Assembly (NCBI GenBank): GCA_012744415.1
Contig: JAAYCF010000178.1
Location: forward strand, 1 to 32,490
Source: Thermotogaceae bacterium
Lineage (GTDB): Bacteria; Thermotogota; Thermotogae; MWEM01
Reading direction: 5' to 3'
Length of the DNA stretch: 32,490 nucleotides
Shown here: one piece after another, positions 1 through 9,544 of the stretch
Layout: each line of letters starts with the position of its first letter
Position numbering within the stretch: the stretch's first letter is position 1
Position numbers and translations under genes: made by a program
The notes under the pieces: model-generated
What the model saw: the letters and a program-made list of their open reading frames with translations, nothing else
What the model was told of the DNA's origin: nothing
The model's database searches: none

Positions 1-2
1 TA

Positions 3-956
3 TTCCGCAAAAACACGCCGCCTTACACGACGAAAGACGCGATCCGAATGGGGACCTATATGCGGATTTGTTTGGGCACAGAGAAAAACCCGCATACCCT
101 GATCGACGCGATGATGAGGGAAGTTACGCGGGTCGAAAACAAGTATTCTTTCCATAATGAAGAAAATATACTCGCAGAAATCAACCGGAACGGCGAAAAC
201 TGGACTTATGTGGATGAAGAAACGAGGTTTATCCTGGAAAGATCATATGAGTTGGCGCTGATCACGAAAGGCGCTTTTGATCCCGCTCTCGGACGTTTGA
301 CGAAGTTATGGGGCTTCGACCAGATCGATAAGGATGATTTTGTGTTTCGCGTACCGACCCCCGAAGAGATCGAAACCGCCCTCAAGGCATCGGGATACCG
401 TAACCTTGAGATTCAAGAGGATACGGTACGCCTAATAAACGGCGCGCTTCTGGACCTCGGCGGGATCGTTAAGGGGTACGCGATTGACCGTTGTGTTCAA
501 GTCGCGCGAGAATTGGACCCGGACGCCACCGGCTACGTCGATATCGGCGGCGATATCGGCATTATCGGCCCAAAGTTTGGGGGAGCCGACTGGATTATCG
601 GTGTTCAATCTCCCCGAGAAATCGAGGGTGTATCGCTGATGGCCTCGGTTTTTATGAAAACCGGCGGGATCGCTACCTCGGGCGATTATCAGCGGTACTA
701 TGAAATCGAGGGTCAACGGTATCACCACATCTTAAACGCGGAGACGGGAAAACCTTCCACCGGAACGGTATCGGCGACCGTGATCGCGCAGAATTCGATG
801 GATGCGGATGCCTTCGCGACGGCGGGTATGATTCTGGATGAGGACTATGTTCTACAAATATTGCCGCGTCTGGGCGGCCAGGCATTGCTTATCGATCCGA
901 AATTGAGCAAACGTTCCACGGACGGATGGGCTTCTTTCGAGAAAAACGACCCGTGA
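3..956 (+). CDS. apbE: FAD:protein FMN transferase ApbE family, 5'-truncated by the window edge
   Basis: The frame stays open upstream of the listed ATG at 48 (FRKNTPPYTTKDAIRMGTYMRICLG...). ApbE-like motifs: FDPALGRLTKLWGF, LDLGGIVKGYAIDR, DIGGDIG, HHILNAETGKP, DAFATAGMIL. Confidence 0.9.
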   Translation, partial: FRKNTPPYTTKDAIRMGTYMRICLGTEKNPHTLIDAMMREVTRVENKYSFHNEENILAEINRNGENWTYVDEETRFILERSYELALITKGAFDPALGRLTKLWGFDQIDKDDFVFRVPTPEEIETALKASGYRNLEIQEDTVRLINGALLDLGGIVKGYAIDRCVQVARELDPDATGYVDIGGDIGIIGPKFGGADWIIGVQSPREIEGVSLMASVFMKTGGIATSGDYQRYYEIEGQRYHHILNAETGKPSTGTVSATVIAQNSMDADAFATAGMILDEDYVLQILPRLGGQALLIDPKLSKRSTDGWASFEKNDP

Positions 957-980
957 AACGAGAACGGACACCCTGAAACG

Positions 981-1445
981 GTGGGACGATTAAGGCAAAT
1001 GGCGATGGATAACCGAAGAAACTTATTCAAAAAAATATCGGCGCGTCCGTTAATGCGTAAAAACGATTTACTTGTAATCGGAGGTGTTTTTGTCCTCTCG
1101 TTCGCGCTTTCGTTTCTGATCCCCCAGCATCAAACTGCATCTATTGTAATCGTAGAAGTAGATGGCCGAGAAGCTTACCGGTTTTCTATTCAAAAAGATA
1201 GCGAGTACCCCATTCGAGGCTGCCATCCCGTGGGGGGAACGAACCCGGTTTCCCACACGTTGCATATCCGCGATGGTCAGGTTTACGTCGAAGACGCGCA
1301 GTGCCGGGACAAGCTATGCGAGAAGATGGGAAAAATAGATCATCCAGGACAAATCATCGTCTGTGTTCCTTACAAAGTTCTGATTCGCATTGAAGGTTAC
1401 CAAGTCAATGAAAATGGCGCGTCTCCGGATGCCGTGACTCGATAA
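981..1445 (+). CDS. NusG domain II-containing protein (membrane-anchored)
   Basis: N-terminal TM followed by IVEVDGREAYRFSIQKDSEYPI...CRDKLCEKMGKIDHPGQIIVCVPYKVLIRI, typical of the stand-alone NusG-II family. The true start may be an internal ATG. Confidence 0.75.
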   Translation: MGRLRQMAMDNRRNLFKKISARPLMRKNDLLVIGGVFVLSFALSFLIPQHQTASIVIVEVDGREAYRFSIQKDSEYPIRGCHPVGGTNPVSHTLHIRDGQVYVEDAQCRDKLCEKMGKIDHPGQIIVCVPYKVLIRIEGYQVNENGASPDAVTR

Positions 1446-1458
1446 AGGGCGGTGCGGC

Positions 1459-1968
1459 GTGGAGAACAATCAGAAGGTCGTTCGGATCGCTTTATACGTT
1501 TCGCTTGCTTTAGCGGTCTATCTCATTGAGGCCTTTATCCCTGTTCCAGTACCCATACCGGGCTTTAAATGGGGGTTTTCTAATTTTGTCGTGTTAATGT
1601 CCCTGATGGCGTTAGATACGCGCGGTGTCCTATGGGTCGTCGTTTTAAAGGTGTTGTTAGGCAGTTTCCTAACCGGGAAATTTCTTTCCCCGGTTTTCTT
1701 TATCAGCTTCTTCGGGAATGTCAGCGGCGCGTTGGCCATGATCGCGGTTTCGAAAACAAGCTGCTTCGGCTATATCGGTATCAGTGTCATAGGCGCCTTT
1801 GCGAGCAACCTGGCGCAGATTGGGATCTGCGGCGTATGGTTGTTGCGCTCCGCTTATATTTGGTATTTTTTTCCATATATCGCCGTCATGGGGACGGTTT
1901 CAAGCGTTCTGAACGCACTAGTAGCTAAGGGAGGGGAACAATGGTTCCAAACCTATCAACGGACGTGA
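1459..1968 (+). CDS. Gx transporter / heptaprenyl diphosphate synthase component I family membrane protein
   Basis: Hydrophobic; EAFIPVPVPIPGFKWGFSNFVVL...KVLLGSFLTGKFLSPVFFISFFGNVSGALAM matches the family pattern. Placement after NusG-II and ApbE is a common neighbourhood. Confidence 0.8.
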   Translation: MENNQKVVRIALYVSLALAVYLIEAFIPVPVPIPGFKWGFSNFVVLMSLMALDTRGVLWVVVLKVLLGSFLTGKFLSPVFFISFFGNVSGALAMIAVSKTSCFGYIGISVIGAFASNLAQIGICGVWLLRSAYIWYFFPYIAVMGTVSSVLNALVAKGGEQWFQTYQRT

Positions 1969-2597
1969 ATCATCCGGAGAATTTTATAATAGTCCTGGGT
2001 TCAAGCAGCCCAAGACGCAAAGAGCTATGCGCGCGCTTCGGGTTGCCGATTGTCACGGTTGACCCGGATGTCGTCGAAGAAGCGCTGACACAAAGGTTTA
2101 GAATCCCTCAAGAAATCACGACCGAAATCGCGCTGGCAAAACTCCGGGCGACCGAAAGGGCAATGGCGGAGGAATTGGCGGAGAAGATCAGAGGAAAAAA
2201 CCGTGTGCTTATCGCTGCGGATACGATGGTTTTTTTGGGAGAAGAACGCATGGGGAAACCTCAACATCCCGAACAGGCCGAAGAGATGCTGCACAAGCTA
2301 TCAGGCAAATGGCACGACGTGTATACCGGGGTGGGGATGAAGCTTGTTTGGAACGGCTCGCGAGAGCAGCAGATGTATTTTTGCGAACGAACGCGCGTCT
2401 TGTTTCGAAAATTGCCTGATGAAGCGATACAGAAGTATGTGCGTTCGGGAGTTCCTTTGGATAAGGCCGGAGCTTACGGCATACAGGACGAGGGTGGATT
2501 CTTTGTGGACCAGATCAGAGGAGATTTTTACAATGTGATGGGCTTTCCTTTAGGAAGAATATGGGAATTGTTATATAATAACGGTGCGATTCGATGA
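1941..2597 (+). CDS. maf: Maf family nucleotide pyrophosphatase
   Basis: LGSSSPRRKELCARFGLP, LIAADTMVFLGEERMGKPQHPEQAEEMLHKLSGKWHDVYTGV, DKAGAYGIQDEGGFFVDQIRGDFYNVMGFPLGRI. Confidence 0.92.
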   Translation: MVPNLSTDVNHPENFIIVLGSSSPRRKELCARFGLPIVTVDPDVVEEALTQRFRIPQEITTEIALAKLRATERAMAEELAEKIRGKNRVLIAADTMVFLGEERMGKPQHPEQAEEMLHKLSGKWHDVYTGVGMKLVWNGSREQQMYFCERTRVLFRKLPDEAIQKYVRSGVPLDKAGAYGIQDEGGFFVDQIRGDFYNVMGFPLGRIWELLYNNGAIR

Positions 2598-3310
2598 TGC
2601 CTCGAGAGAAGCTGAAGAGATTTGGTTCCGGTAGCCTGACAAATGAAGAGCTATTGGCGATATTGCTGAGGACGGGAACGCCGGAAAGAAACGTTCTGCT
2701 TCTCGCTGAAGAGTGTTTGGGATACTACGAGGGGTCTCTTTATGCGCTCCAACGGGAAACGCTCGAAGGGTTGAGCCGTTTGAAGGGCATTGGGTCGGTA
2801 AAGGCGATTACGATTCAGTCCGCATTGGAATTAGGGGTTCGCTATTACAAAGAGCGCATGGCGCTAAAAACGAAGATAGCCGATCCGGAAGATGTCTTTG
2901 TTTTTTGTTTGGAAATGTCTTTGCTGGACCAGGAGCACGTCCGCGTCCTATCGTTGGATTCGAAAAATCACGTGATCGGTTTTGATGATGTGACGAAAGG
3001 AACGGTGAACGCTTCGCTGATCCATCCGAGAGAGGTATTCCGGAAGGCTATCTTGCATTCGGCGGTAGCGATCATTCTGGTGCATAACCACCCGTCGGGA
3101 GATCCGCTTCCGAGTATAGAGGATCGGAAGATAACGGAAAAAATAACACAAAGCGGTGAACTCCTCTCTATCCCGTGCCGGGACCACGTGATCATCGGGA
3201 AAGGCTGTTTTTACAGTTTTACCGCCGGAAAGACATTTTGGAAGGGAGACATCGAGAATGGAACAGAACCCCGAACTGCAGAAATTGCTGAAGTTGAAAG
3301 AAGCCCTTAA
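2594..3310 (+). CDS. radC: RadC family (JAB/MPN domain) protein
   Basis: GSLTNEELLAILLRTGT, HhH motif LKGIGSVKA, JAB motif ILVHNHPSGDPLPSIEDRKITEK. Confidence 0.92.
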   Translation: MMPREKLKRFGSGSLTNEELLAILLRTGTPERNVLLLAEECLGYYEGSLYALQRETLEGLSRLKGIGSVKAITIQSALELGVRYYKERMALKTKIADPEDVFVFCLEMSLLDQEHVRVLSLDSKNHVIGFDDVTKGTVNASLIHPREVFRKAILHSAVAIILVHNHPSGDPLPSIEDRKITEKITQSGELLSIPCRDHVIIGKGCFYSFTAGKTFWKGDIENGTEPRTAEIAEVERSP

Positions 3311-4538
3311 ATCCGATTACGAGAAAAAAACCGGAAAAAAAATAGAACCGAAAGAAGAGAAAAAAAACAGAATTCAACTCTCCGAAGAGCTCAAAAAGCG
3401 TATTGTCAGCGATGTAAATCTGCCCTTGCACCTGGACGAGATCCGAACTCCCCTGGATATCGAAAAGAGCTGTATGGAGGTTCAAGACCAGAGATTATTT
3501 GATTTCGTCGAAAAGAATACGGATCAAGTCCGCGACCAAGTGCTTTCCGAAAACCTCGAAAATATCATGCTCATGCTGAAGGGACGTTCCCAAGAGGCCG
3601 TGAAGAACCTGGAGAGCCTTTACATGAAAGGCAAGAACGACTTCGTCTATTTCAACCTCTTGTTGGCGGGGTTGCTTTCGGGAGAAGAGATCGAGAAAGG
3701 GATCGCCGGTTTTTTGGCCGAGCAATCCCGGTCGGCTTACCCCTTTTTGTTGATGCTGTTTTATTCGCTGTTCCGGTACAAAAGCTTTCAAATCGTGAAA
3801 AAGACGGTCCCGTTGTTGCTAAAAACCGATCCGAATGAGCTTCATGCCTTATTTTTCCAGATGCTTCAAATAGATGATAAAGAAATCGCCAAATTCAGCT
3901 CGATCCTCTACCGAAAGAATGAGTACAAAGAATTCCAGAACATCGTCAAGCTACTCCCTTTTTTCGTGAATAAAGACGGAACGAACTACCAATACACGCT
4001 CGACGCGCTCGTCAAGAAAGATACCCATCGCTGTTCCCGGGTTTATTACGAGTATGTGAGCCAAGAAAAGGGGTTGGAACCGGAAGAAACCGCGAAATGC
4101 CCTTTAGGCCTCTATATTTTAGGGAGAAAGGCGCTTCAAAACAATGACATTGAGAGAGCGCAGAACTGTGCCTCGCGGCTGGTGGCTTATAACGATCCTT
4201 ATGGGCAGCTATTGACAGCGGCGTTAAAATTTGGTTCAGGGAAAAATTCCGAGTCGATGCGGCTTTTGCATGAATTGCTACTTCCATTCGAGAGAGTCAT
4301 CGTGACTTGGCTTAGTGGGCAACATGTTGCCTACAAAGGGGTGGGAGTCCTCCTTAAACCATTGAAAAAGAACACCATCGTCTTTCCGGTTCCTGCCGAT
4401 TTCGAGCAATTTCAGGGAATTATGGAAGAGAGTCTGACAGTATGGGACGACTTTGAAGTGTTTTTCTATCCTTATGAAGAGTTCCGGTGTTTCTTCGGTT
4501 CCCGGTTGTGTACCTTAGCCTACAAGGGGAAGAAATAA
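3258..4538 (+). CDS. Uncharacterised helical/repeat-like protein
   Basis: Long ORF in a tight run, overlapping radC by about 50 nt. Charged N-terminus (EKKTGKKIEPKEEKKNRIQL) then TPR-like helical sequence. No confident family. Confidence 0.6.
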   Translation: MEQNPELQKLLKLKEALKSDYEKKTGKKIEPKEEKKNRIQLSEELKKRIVSDVNLPLHLDEIRTPLDIEKSCMEVQDQRLFDFVEKNTDQVRDQVLSENLENIMLMLKGRSQEAVKNLESLYMKGKNDFVYFNLLLAGLLSGEEIEKGIAGFLAEQSRSAYPFLLMLFYSLFRYKSFQIVKKTVPLLLKTDPNELHALFFQMLQIDDKEIAKFSSILYRKNEYKEFQNIVKLLPFFVNKDGTNYQYTLDALVKKDTHRCSRVYYEYVSQEKGLEPEETAKCPLGLYILGRKALQNNDIERAQNCASRLVAYNDPYGQLLTAALKFGSGKNSESMRLLHELLLPFERVIVTWLSGQHVAYKGVGVLLKPLKKNTIVFPVPADFEQFQGIMEESLTVWDDFEVFFYPYEEFRCFFGSRLCTLAYKGKK

Positions 4539-5380
4539 TGTCGTTATTCGCGGGAAAGAAAATATTCCAGCCAATGGAAGAATGGCCCGCTTACGAACGG
4601 GAATGGATGGCCAAGGTATCGAATAAAGGCCCTATCCTCTTTACAGGAGAAGGGTTTTTGTCTCAGATCTCGAAGGACTATTCGCTGGAAGTGAACACCT
4701 CTTTCCGGCGAGGAGACTTTGTCGCCAATGAAACGGGTTTGATGACCTTGAGGGGGAAGCTCGGCGCGCTGATTCGCTTCAGGGATGAATTTTTGTACGT
4801 GTATACCCAGACACTCCATCTTTCGACGATGTTGTATCGGCTCAAAGAAACGGTAAAACGCGTCAATCCCCTGGCCTCCGTCATCATCCGGTCGCTTCCT
4901 CCTGTAAAGCCGCTGGATGATTGGTATTTCGAGGCGATCGAGGATGCCAGTTGCATCTGTTGGCCTTCCAGCGTGACCGACGGGGTCGTACATCAGGAGA
5001 TTTGGAAAGAGTATGGGGGGATCGAAAAAACGATCGAGTTCTACCGTCGGGCCTGGAACCCCAGCTTTAAGTTGTTGTTCGAATGTGACCGGCTATCGGA
5101 CGGAATCACGGCGATAAAAAGCGGCGCCGACGGAATCGTTTTAAAAGATTTGAAAAGCGAGATGGTGGGTGAGATCGTCAAAGCTTTACGGGAACGATTT
5201 AAAAAAATATATCTGGAGTACTGCGGGGATATCACGCTTCAAAACGTGGACCAATACGCTTCGCTGGGGTTGGACGCGCTTTCTACCTATCGGATTGACC
5301 TCCCGAAAGCTTCCACTTTATCCGAGATGGTCTACACGTTAATCCCTGCCCCCGATACGGATGAACCGGAACAATCTTGA
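4538..5380 (+). CDS. Divergent NadC/ModD-like (quinolinate phosphoribosyltransferase fold) protein
   Basis: ATG at 4538 overlaps the upstream TAA (TAATG). C-terminal half LLFECDRLSDGITAIKSGADGIVLKDLKSEMVGEIVKALRER...IYLEYCGDITLQNVDQYASLGLDALS resembles the NadC barrel pattern E(V)...A..AGAD.I.LDN...EASGGI...N...YA.TGVD..S. Confidence 0.5.
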   Translation: MSLFAGKKIFQPMEEWPAYEREWMAKVSNKGPILFTGEGFLSQISKDYSLEVNTSFRRGDFVANETGLMTLRGKLGALIRFRDEFLYVYTQTLHLSTMLYRLKETVKRVNPLASVIIRSLPPVKPLDDWYFEAIEDASCICWPSSVTDGVVHQEIWKEYGGIEKTIEFYRRAWNPSFKLLFECDRLSDGITAIKSGADGIVLKDLKSEMVGEIVKALRERFKKIYLEYCGDITLQNVDQYASLGLDALSTYRIDLPKASTLSEMVYTLIPAPDTDEPEQS

Positions 5381-6077
5381 AGGGAAAGGTCGGGCGGGCT
5401 CGGCTTTTCTCCTGATCGATGCCAGCTGTTCAACGAATCTCATTGCCTTAGTCGTACCGGACCGTCAGGTGCGACTAACGCGGACTTTTCCGGGCCGGGA
5501 GTATCCGGGGGAAAACTTGTTGTCCGCGTGCGAAGCGTGGCTGGATGGGTGCGCGATAAAGGGAGAGGATCTGGATTATTTCGCTACATCACACGGACCG
5601 GGGTCTCTGACAGGGTTGCGTGTCGCCGGCTCTTTCATACGCACTTTAGCCCAAGTATTCCGTAAACCGGTTATCACGCTTAACAGTCTCTGGGTGCTTG
5701 AGCGGTCGCTGGGTCAAGAGGAGCGCGAAGTCGTGACCATTATTCAAGCAAGGCAAGACCGGTATTTTGTTCGGTTCCGAAGCGCCCAGGATTCGGATGA
5801 TTACGCCTTGCTGACCGGAGAGGAGCTCTTCGAGCGCCGTCCTCCCGAGGCTTTTTATTGTTTGGAGGAAAGGTGCGATCTCATTCGCCGATTTCCGGAC
5901 CGATTCGCCGGGAGCGATTACGTCTTACAAAGATTGGATCCGGATTGCTATATCGAGGGTGTGGCGCAAGCGATTCAAAATAGAGCCGGAAAAGAATACC
6001 ATGAAATCGCTCTGCATTACGGTGGTCAATCCGTTGCCGAAGAAGTGTTTTATCGGAAAAAAGGAAGTATGATATAA
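5361..6077 (+). CDS. tsaB: tRNA threonylcarbamoyladenosine biosynthesis protein TsaB
   Basis: LLIDASCSTNLIALV...YFATSHGPGSLTGLRVAGSFIRTLA is the TsaB/YeaZ N-terminal signature. Confidence 0.88.
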   Translation: MNRNNLEGKGRAGSAFLLIDASCSTNLIALVVPDRQVRLTRTFPGREYPGENLLSACEAWLDGCAIKGEDLDYFATSHGPGSLTGLRVAGSFIRTLAQVFRKPVITLNSLWVLERSLGQEEREVVTIIQARQDRYFVRFRSAQDSDDYALLTGEELFERRPPEAFYCLEERCDLIRRFPDRFAGSDYVLQRLDPDCYIEGVAQAIQNRAGKEYHEIALHYGGQSVAEEVFYRKKGSMI

Positions 6078-6117
6078 TGCGAAACCTTTTTCTCGGTCAT
6101 ATCAAGGAGGTTGAAAA

Positions 6118-6450
6118 ATGAAAATCCAGAACGCTTTGGGTGATATTGTCATTGGCGTCGGCGTGTTTAAAAAGATCGTATTCCAATCGCTCCTGGAGAG
6201 TTACGGACTCGTAAAAATGGATGATGTCAATATTCTTAATAAATATCTTGGCGGCGATGACAAAGGCATTCATATTCGTGAAGATGACACCGGAATTACC
6301 GTGGATGTTTTTCCGGTCATTTCGTATGGGATGAAGATCGATCAAGTTTCCCTGAATGCCCAAGAAAATATCCAATACAATTTTCAGCAGATGCTCGGGG
6401 TCGTTCCCAGGGCCATCAATATTCATGTGTTGGGCATTCATATCGAGTAG
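6118..6450 (+). CDS. Asp23/Gls24 (YloU) family protein
   Basis: 110 aa; ALGDIVIGVGVFKKIVFQSL...ITVDVFPVISYGMKIDQV...NIQYNFQQML. Adjacent to FakA/YloV-type kinase as in many Gram-positive genomes. SD aaggagg at about 6104. Confidence 0.72.
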   Translation: MKIQNALGDIVIGVGVFKKIVFQSLLESYGLVKMDDVNILNKYLGGDDKGIHIREDDTGITVDVFPVISYGMKIDQVSLNAQENIQYNFQQMLGVVPRAINIHVLGIHIE

Positions 6451-6461
6451 GAGCGTTTCTC

Positions 6462-8252
6462 ATGGACAAACAAACCGATCTGTTGACCTCGCAAGCTTTG
6501 AAAGGAGCCTTTAAAAAGGGTGTAGAGGTTTTATTGCAGCACAAGGACGAAATCAACGCTTTGAACGTCTTTCCCGTTCCTGACGGCGATACGGGGTCGA
6601 ATATGAGCGCGTGCGTGTTGGAAGCTTTGAAAGAATTCGACAAAATCACCTTCGAATCCATGAAAAACGTGGCTCAAGCGATACGGACGGGAACACTGAT
6701 GGGCGCCCGGGGAAATTCCGGCGTGATCTTATCGCAAATTTTCAGTGGATTTTGCGGGACGATCACCAATGCCAACGTTTCCGAGATCAGTATCAAACTC
6801 TTTACCGAAGCCATTCACAAAGGTAATGAAGTGGCAAAAAGCGCCGTTATGAAACCGGTAAGAGGCACAATTCTGACATTGATCGAAGACTTAGCCAATT
6901 ACTCGGCTAAGATTGCGGATTCGACCCCGGACTTTCCCACGTTTTTTCAGCGACTGACGAAGCGGTCTTTTCAATTAGTGGAGAAGACAAGAGAGATGAT
7001 GCCGAAGTTGAAGCAGGCCGGGGTAGTGGATGCCGGAGCTAAAGGATTGGCGTATATCATAGAAGGCTTTTACCGATACTCCATCGGAGAACCGGTTAAC
7101 TTACAGGTAGGCGGAGAGATGAGTGGAACGGCGACGCAAGCGGTTTTCGAACGAGAGACTTTGACCTATCAGTATTGCACAGAATTTATGGCGCATATGT
7201 ATCAAGGCGTGGAAAACGGTAACGTGCGGCAGTTGAAAAAAATCCTTTTAGAGCGCGGGGACTCCCTCGTTCTCGTTCAGGACAGCGCGCTCCTAAAAGG
7301 GCACATCCACACCGATCATCCGGGAGAGATATTCGAAGCGGTTTTGCAATTTGGGGAATTGATGAAAGTAAAAGTAGACAATATGAAGCAACAGCACGAG
7401 TCATTACTGGGAGACACGCAACCGCAAGAAACGGCCGGAGTCATTCTGAACAACGGGCACCAAGGTTCTTCGAGCTCTTTAGGCATGGTGATTTCTTATG
7501 AGGATGAAGAACAGTCGGAGATTCCGGATGTTCCCTTCGTCGATCTCGAAACCGGGGAAGTGGAATTAATGAACGAGGAAGAGACGAAGGAAAACGGTTT
7601 CGTCGCTGTTTCCCCTGGGGAAGGGATCAGCCGGTTGTTCAAAGATTTGAATGTGGACCAGGTGATTTCGGGCGGCCAAACGATGAACCCCTCCACCGCC
7701 GATATTGCCGGGGCGATCGATCGCGTGAAAGCTCGGCACGTCTTCGTGCTGCCGAACAACCCGAATATTACTCTGGCGGCTCAGAGCGCGGCCAGGATGA
7801 TGAGTGGGGACAAGAAGTCCGTCTACATCGTCGACAGCAAGTCAATTCAAGAGGGAATCGCGGCGGTCTTGGCTTTCAATGAGATCGTGACGCCCGAATC
7901 CAACTTCGAGAATATGAATAGCGCGCTCAAAGAAATCGTCTCTATATCTGTCACACACGCGATTCGAGATTCCGAGATAGAAAACAACGAGATTTCCGAA
8001 GGCGAATACCTGTTCTTCGCCAATAAAGAGCTGATCTCTCATGGTATGCTTCGTCAGGATGTCGTTATGGAGGGGTTGGAGAAGGTTGGCTCGGATCGAT
8101 ACCTCACGATCAATATCTATTACGGGATCGATGTTCAAGAGCCGGAAGCGCAGAGACTAAGGGAAACCATAGCGGAGCGTTATCCCGCCGCAGAGATAGA
8201 GGTGTTTGAAGGAAGCCAGCCTCATTATTCCTACTTTATTTCTTTAGAGTGA
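6462..8252 (+). CDS. DAK-phosphatase domain protein, YloV/FakA-type fatty acid kinase catalytic subunit
   Basis: ALNVFPVPDGDTGSNMSACVLEAL, MGARGNSGVILSQIFSGF, VVDAGAKGLAYIIEGF, VLVQDSALLKGHIHTDHPGEIFEA, ISGGQTMNPSTADIAGAI, LPNNPNITLAAQSAARM. Confidence 0.93.
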   Translation: MDKQTDLLTSQALKGAFKKGVEVLLQHKDEINALNVFPVPDGDTGSNMSACVLEALKEFDKITFESMKNVAQAIRTGTLMGARGNSGVILSQIFSGFCGTITNANVSEISIKLFTEAIHKGNEVAKSAVMKPVRGTILTLIEDLANYSAKIADSTPDFPTFFQRLTKRSFQLVEKTREMMPKLKQAGVVDAGAKGLAYIIEGFYRYSIGEPVNLQVGGEMSGTATQAVFERETLTYQYCTEFMAHMYQGVENGNVRQLKKILLERGDSLVLVQDSALLKGHIHTDHPGEIFEAVLQFGELMKVKVDNMKQQHESLLGDTQPQETAGVILNNGHQGSSSSLGMVISYEDEEQSEIPDVPFVDLETGEVELMNEEETKENGFVAVSPGEGISRLFKDLNVDQVISGGQTMNPSTADIAGAIDRVKARHVFVLPNNPNITLAAQSAARMMSGDKKSVYIVDSKSIQEGIAAVLAFNEIVTPESNFENMNSALKEIVSISVTHAIRDSEIENNEISEGEYLFFANKELISHGMLRQDVVMEGLEKVGSDRYLTINIYYGIDVQEPEAQRLRETIAERYPAAEIEVFEGSQPHYSYFISLE

Positions 8253-8277
8253 GCGTTCTCCGGGGTGGGTTGGCGCG

Positions 8278-8865
8278 ATGTCCAAATTCGAAAAGATCGT
8301 ATTGTTCACGATCGTCGCTCTCTTCGGAGCAGGAATAGCCATCGGGCTCACGCCGCGTGACAGCGCGGTAGCCGAGGACTTGAGCGCGCGGCAGCAAGCG
8401 GTTAAAGCGGCGGTCCAATTTCCGATCGATCTGAATAGCGCGGGCCTCCAGGAGTTGAAGGCGATAAAAGGCATCGGAGAGGCGAAAGCGAATTGGATTA
8501 TCGCCTTTCGGGACGAAAAGGGTCCTTATCGTTCCGTAGATGACTTGCTTCAGGTGAAAGGCATCGGCCCCAAGACACTGGAGTCCATCAGGGAATTTCT
8601 CTACGTCGATGGATCCTTCTTATCTGAGTATCTTGCTGCCGATCAAACGGAAAAGTCCTCAAAATCGGGGGGGAAAATCGATATCAATCGCGCTGGTTTG
8701 GAGGAATTGATCGCTTTGCCTGGCATCGGAGAAGTAAAAGGGAAGCAGATCATCACCTATCGGGAAACCCACGGTAAATTCAACAAAACTGAAGAATTGA
8801 TCAACGTGTCCGGTATCGGCGAAAAAACCTTGCAAGCGATTTTGCCTTTTATCTGTTGCGAGTGA
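8278..8865 (+). CDS. ComEA-like protein with two helix-hairpin-helix modules
   Basis: N-terminal TM, then two tandem modules: IDLNSAGLQELKAIKGIGEAKANWII...LLQVKGIGPKTLESI and IDINRAGLEELIALPGIGEVKGKQII...LINVSGIGEKTLQAI. Confidence 0.85.
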   Translation: MSKFEKIVLFTIVALFGAGIAIGLTPRDSAVAEDLSARQQAVKAAVQFPIDLNSAGLQELKAIKGIGEAKANWIIAFRDEKGPYRSVDDLLQVKGIGPKTLESIREFLYVDGSFLSEYLAADQTEKSSKSGGKIDINRAGLEELIALPGIGEVKGKQIITYRETHGKFNKTEELINVSGIGEKTLQAILPFICCE

Positions 8866-8922
8866 ACGCGGCCTTCTCACTCGGAAGTTTCGAAGAAAGG
8901 TGGAACGAATCGACGGCTAATT

Positions 8923-8951
8923 TTGAAGTTTGATCGCCATAACGGTAGAAT
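8923..8951 (+). promoter_or_regulatory. Putative sigma-70-type promoter for ompH-lptB
   Basis: TTGAAG (8923-8928), 17-nt spacer, TAGAAT (8946-8951), read directly. Confidence 0.45.
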
Positions 8952-9037
8952 AGGCATAGAGAAGAAACACGGGTTGAACCATAAAGCTGCCAAGACCTAA
9001 GAGGTGATTTTGTATTTTTATACAGGAGGATGGAAAC

Positions 9038-9544
9038 ATGAAGGGAAAGCCAGTTGCGTTGCTTATCTTTTTTGTGACGATGGGGTTGTTGATTGGGACT
9101 GTTTTTGCGGGAACGCCTGCGACTGCGAAGTTGAAGACGCCGGTTATCGCCTTTATCGATTTCGATAAAGCCGGCCAGGAGTTCACTGAATTGAAGACGC
9201 TTTTACAGGAGTATCAAGCCGACGCCGAATACTACAATAGTCTGCTAAAGCCTTTGGAAGATGAAATCAATCGTTTGCGCGTGCTCGGAGATTCGAGCAC
9301 AACCTACCAGTTGAAAGTCAACGAGTACCAGTTGCAGCAGCAAAAGTACGTCAATCAGCTGAAGACGAAATATGATCCGTTGGCGGAAGCGAAGCAACAG
9401 CGTTTACTGGAACTGGCCAAAGAATACGCCCGGATTAACGGGATCGATGTGTTGCTCACAAAAGTGGTCGCGATACATGTGGCAGACGCCTACGATGTCA
9501 CAGATGATTTTATAAAATATGCCAACTCAAAAGCTTCTAACTGA
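9038..9544 (+). CDS. OmpH/Skp family periplasmic chaperone-like protein
   Basis: Signal peptide, then PVIAFIDFDKAGQEFTELKTLLQEYQADAEYYNSLLKPLEDEINRLRVL..., a coiled-coil pattern. SD aggagg before the ATG at 9038. Confidence 0.65.
   Translation: MKGKPVALLIFFVTMGLLIGTVFAGTPATAKLKTPVIAFIDFDKAGQEFTELKTLLQEYQADAEYYNSLLKPLEDEINRLRVLGDSSTTYQLKVNEYQLQQQKYVNQLKTKYDPLAEAKQQRLLELAKEYARINGIDVLLTKVVAIHVADAYDVTDDFIKYANSKASN

Noticed and set aside
8896-8920. AAAGGTGGAACG-like string resembling a T-box core (also near 20300)
   Set aside because: Lacks the rest of the T-box consensus and an associated terminator/antiterminator; near 20300 it is simply the loop of a stem-loop after SBP3.
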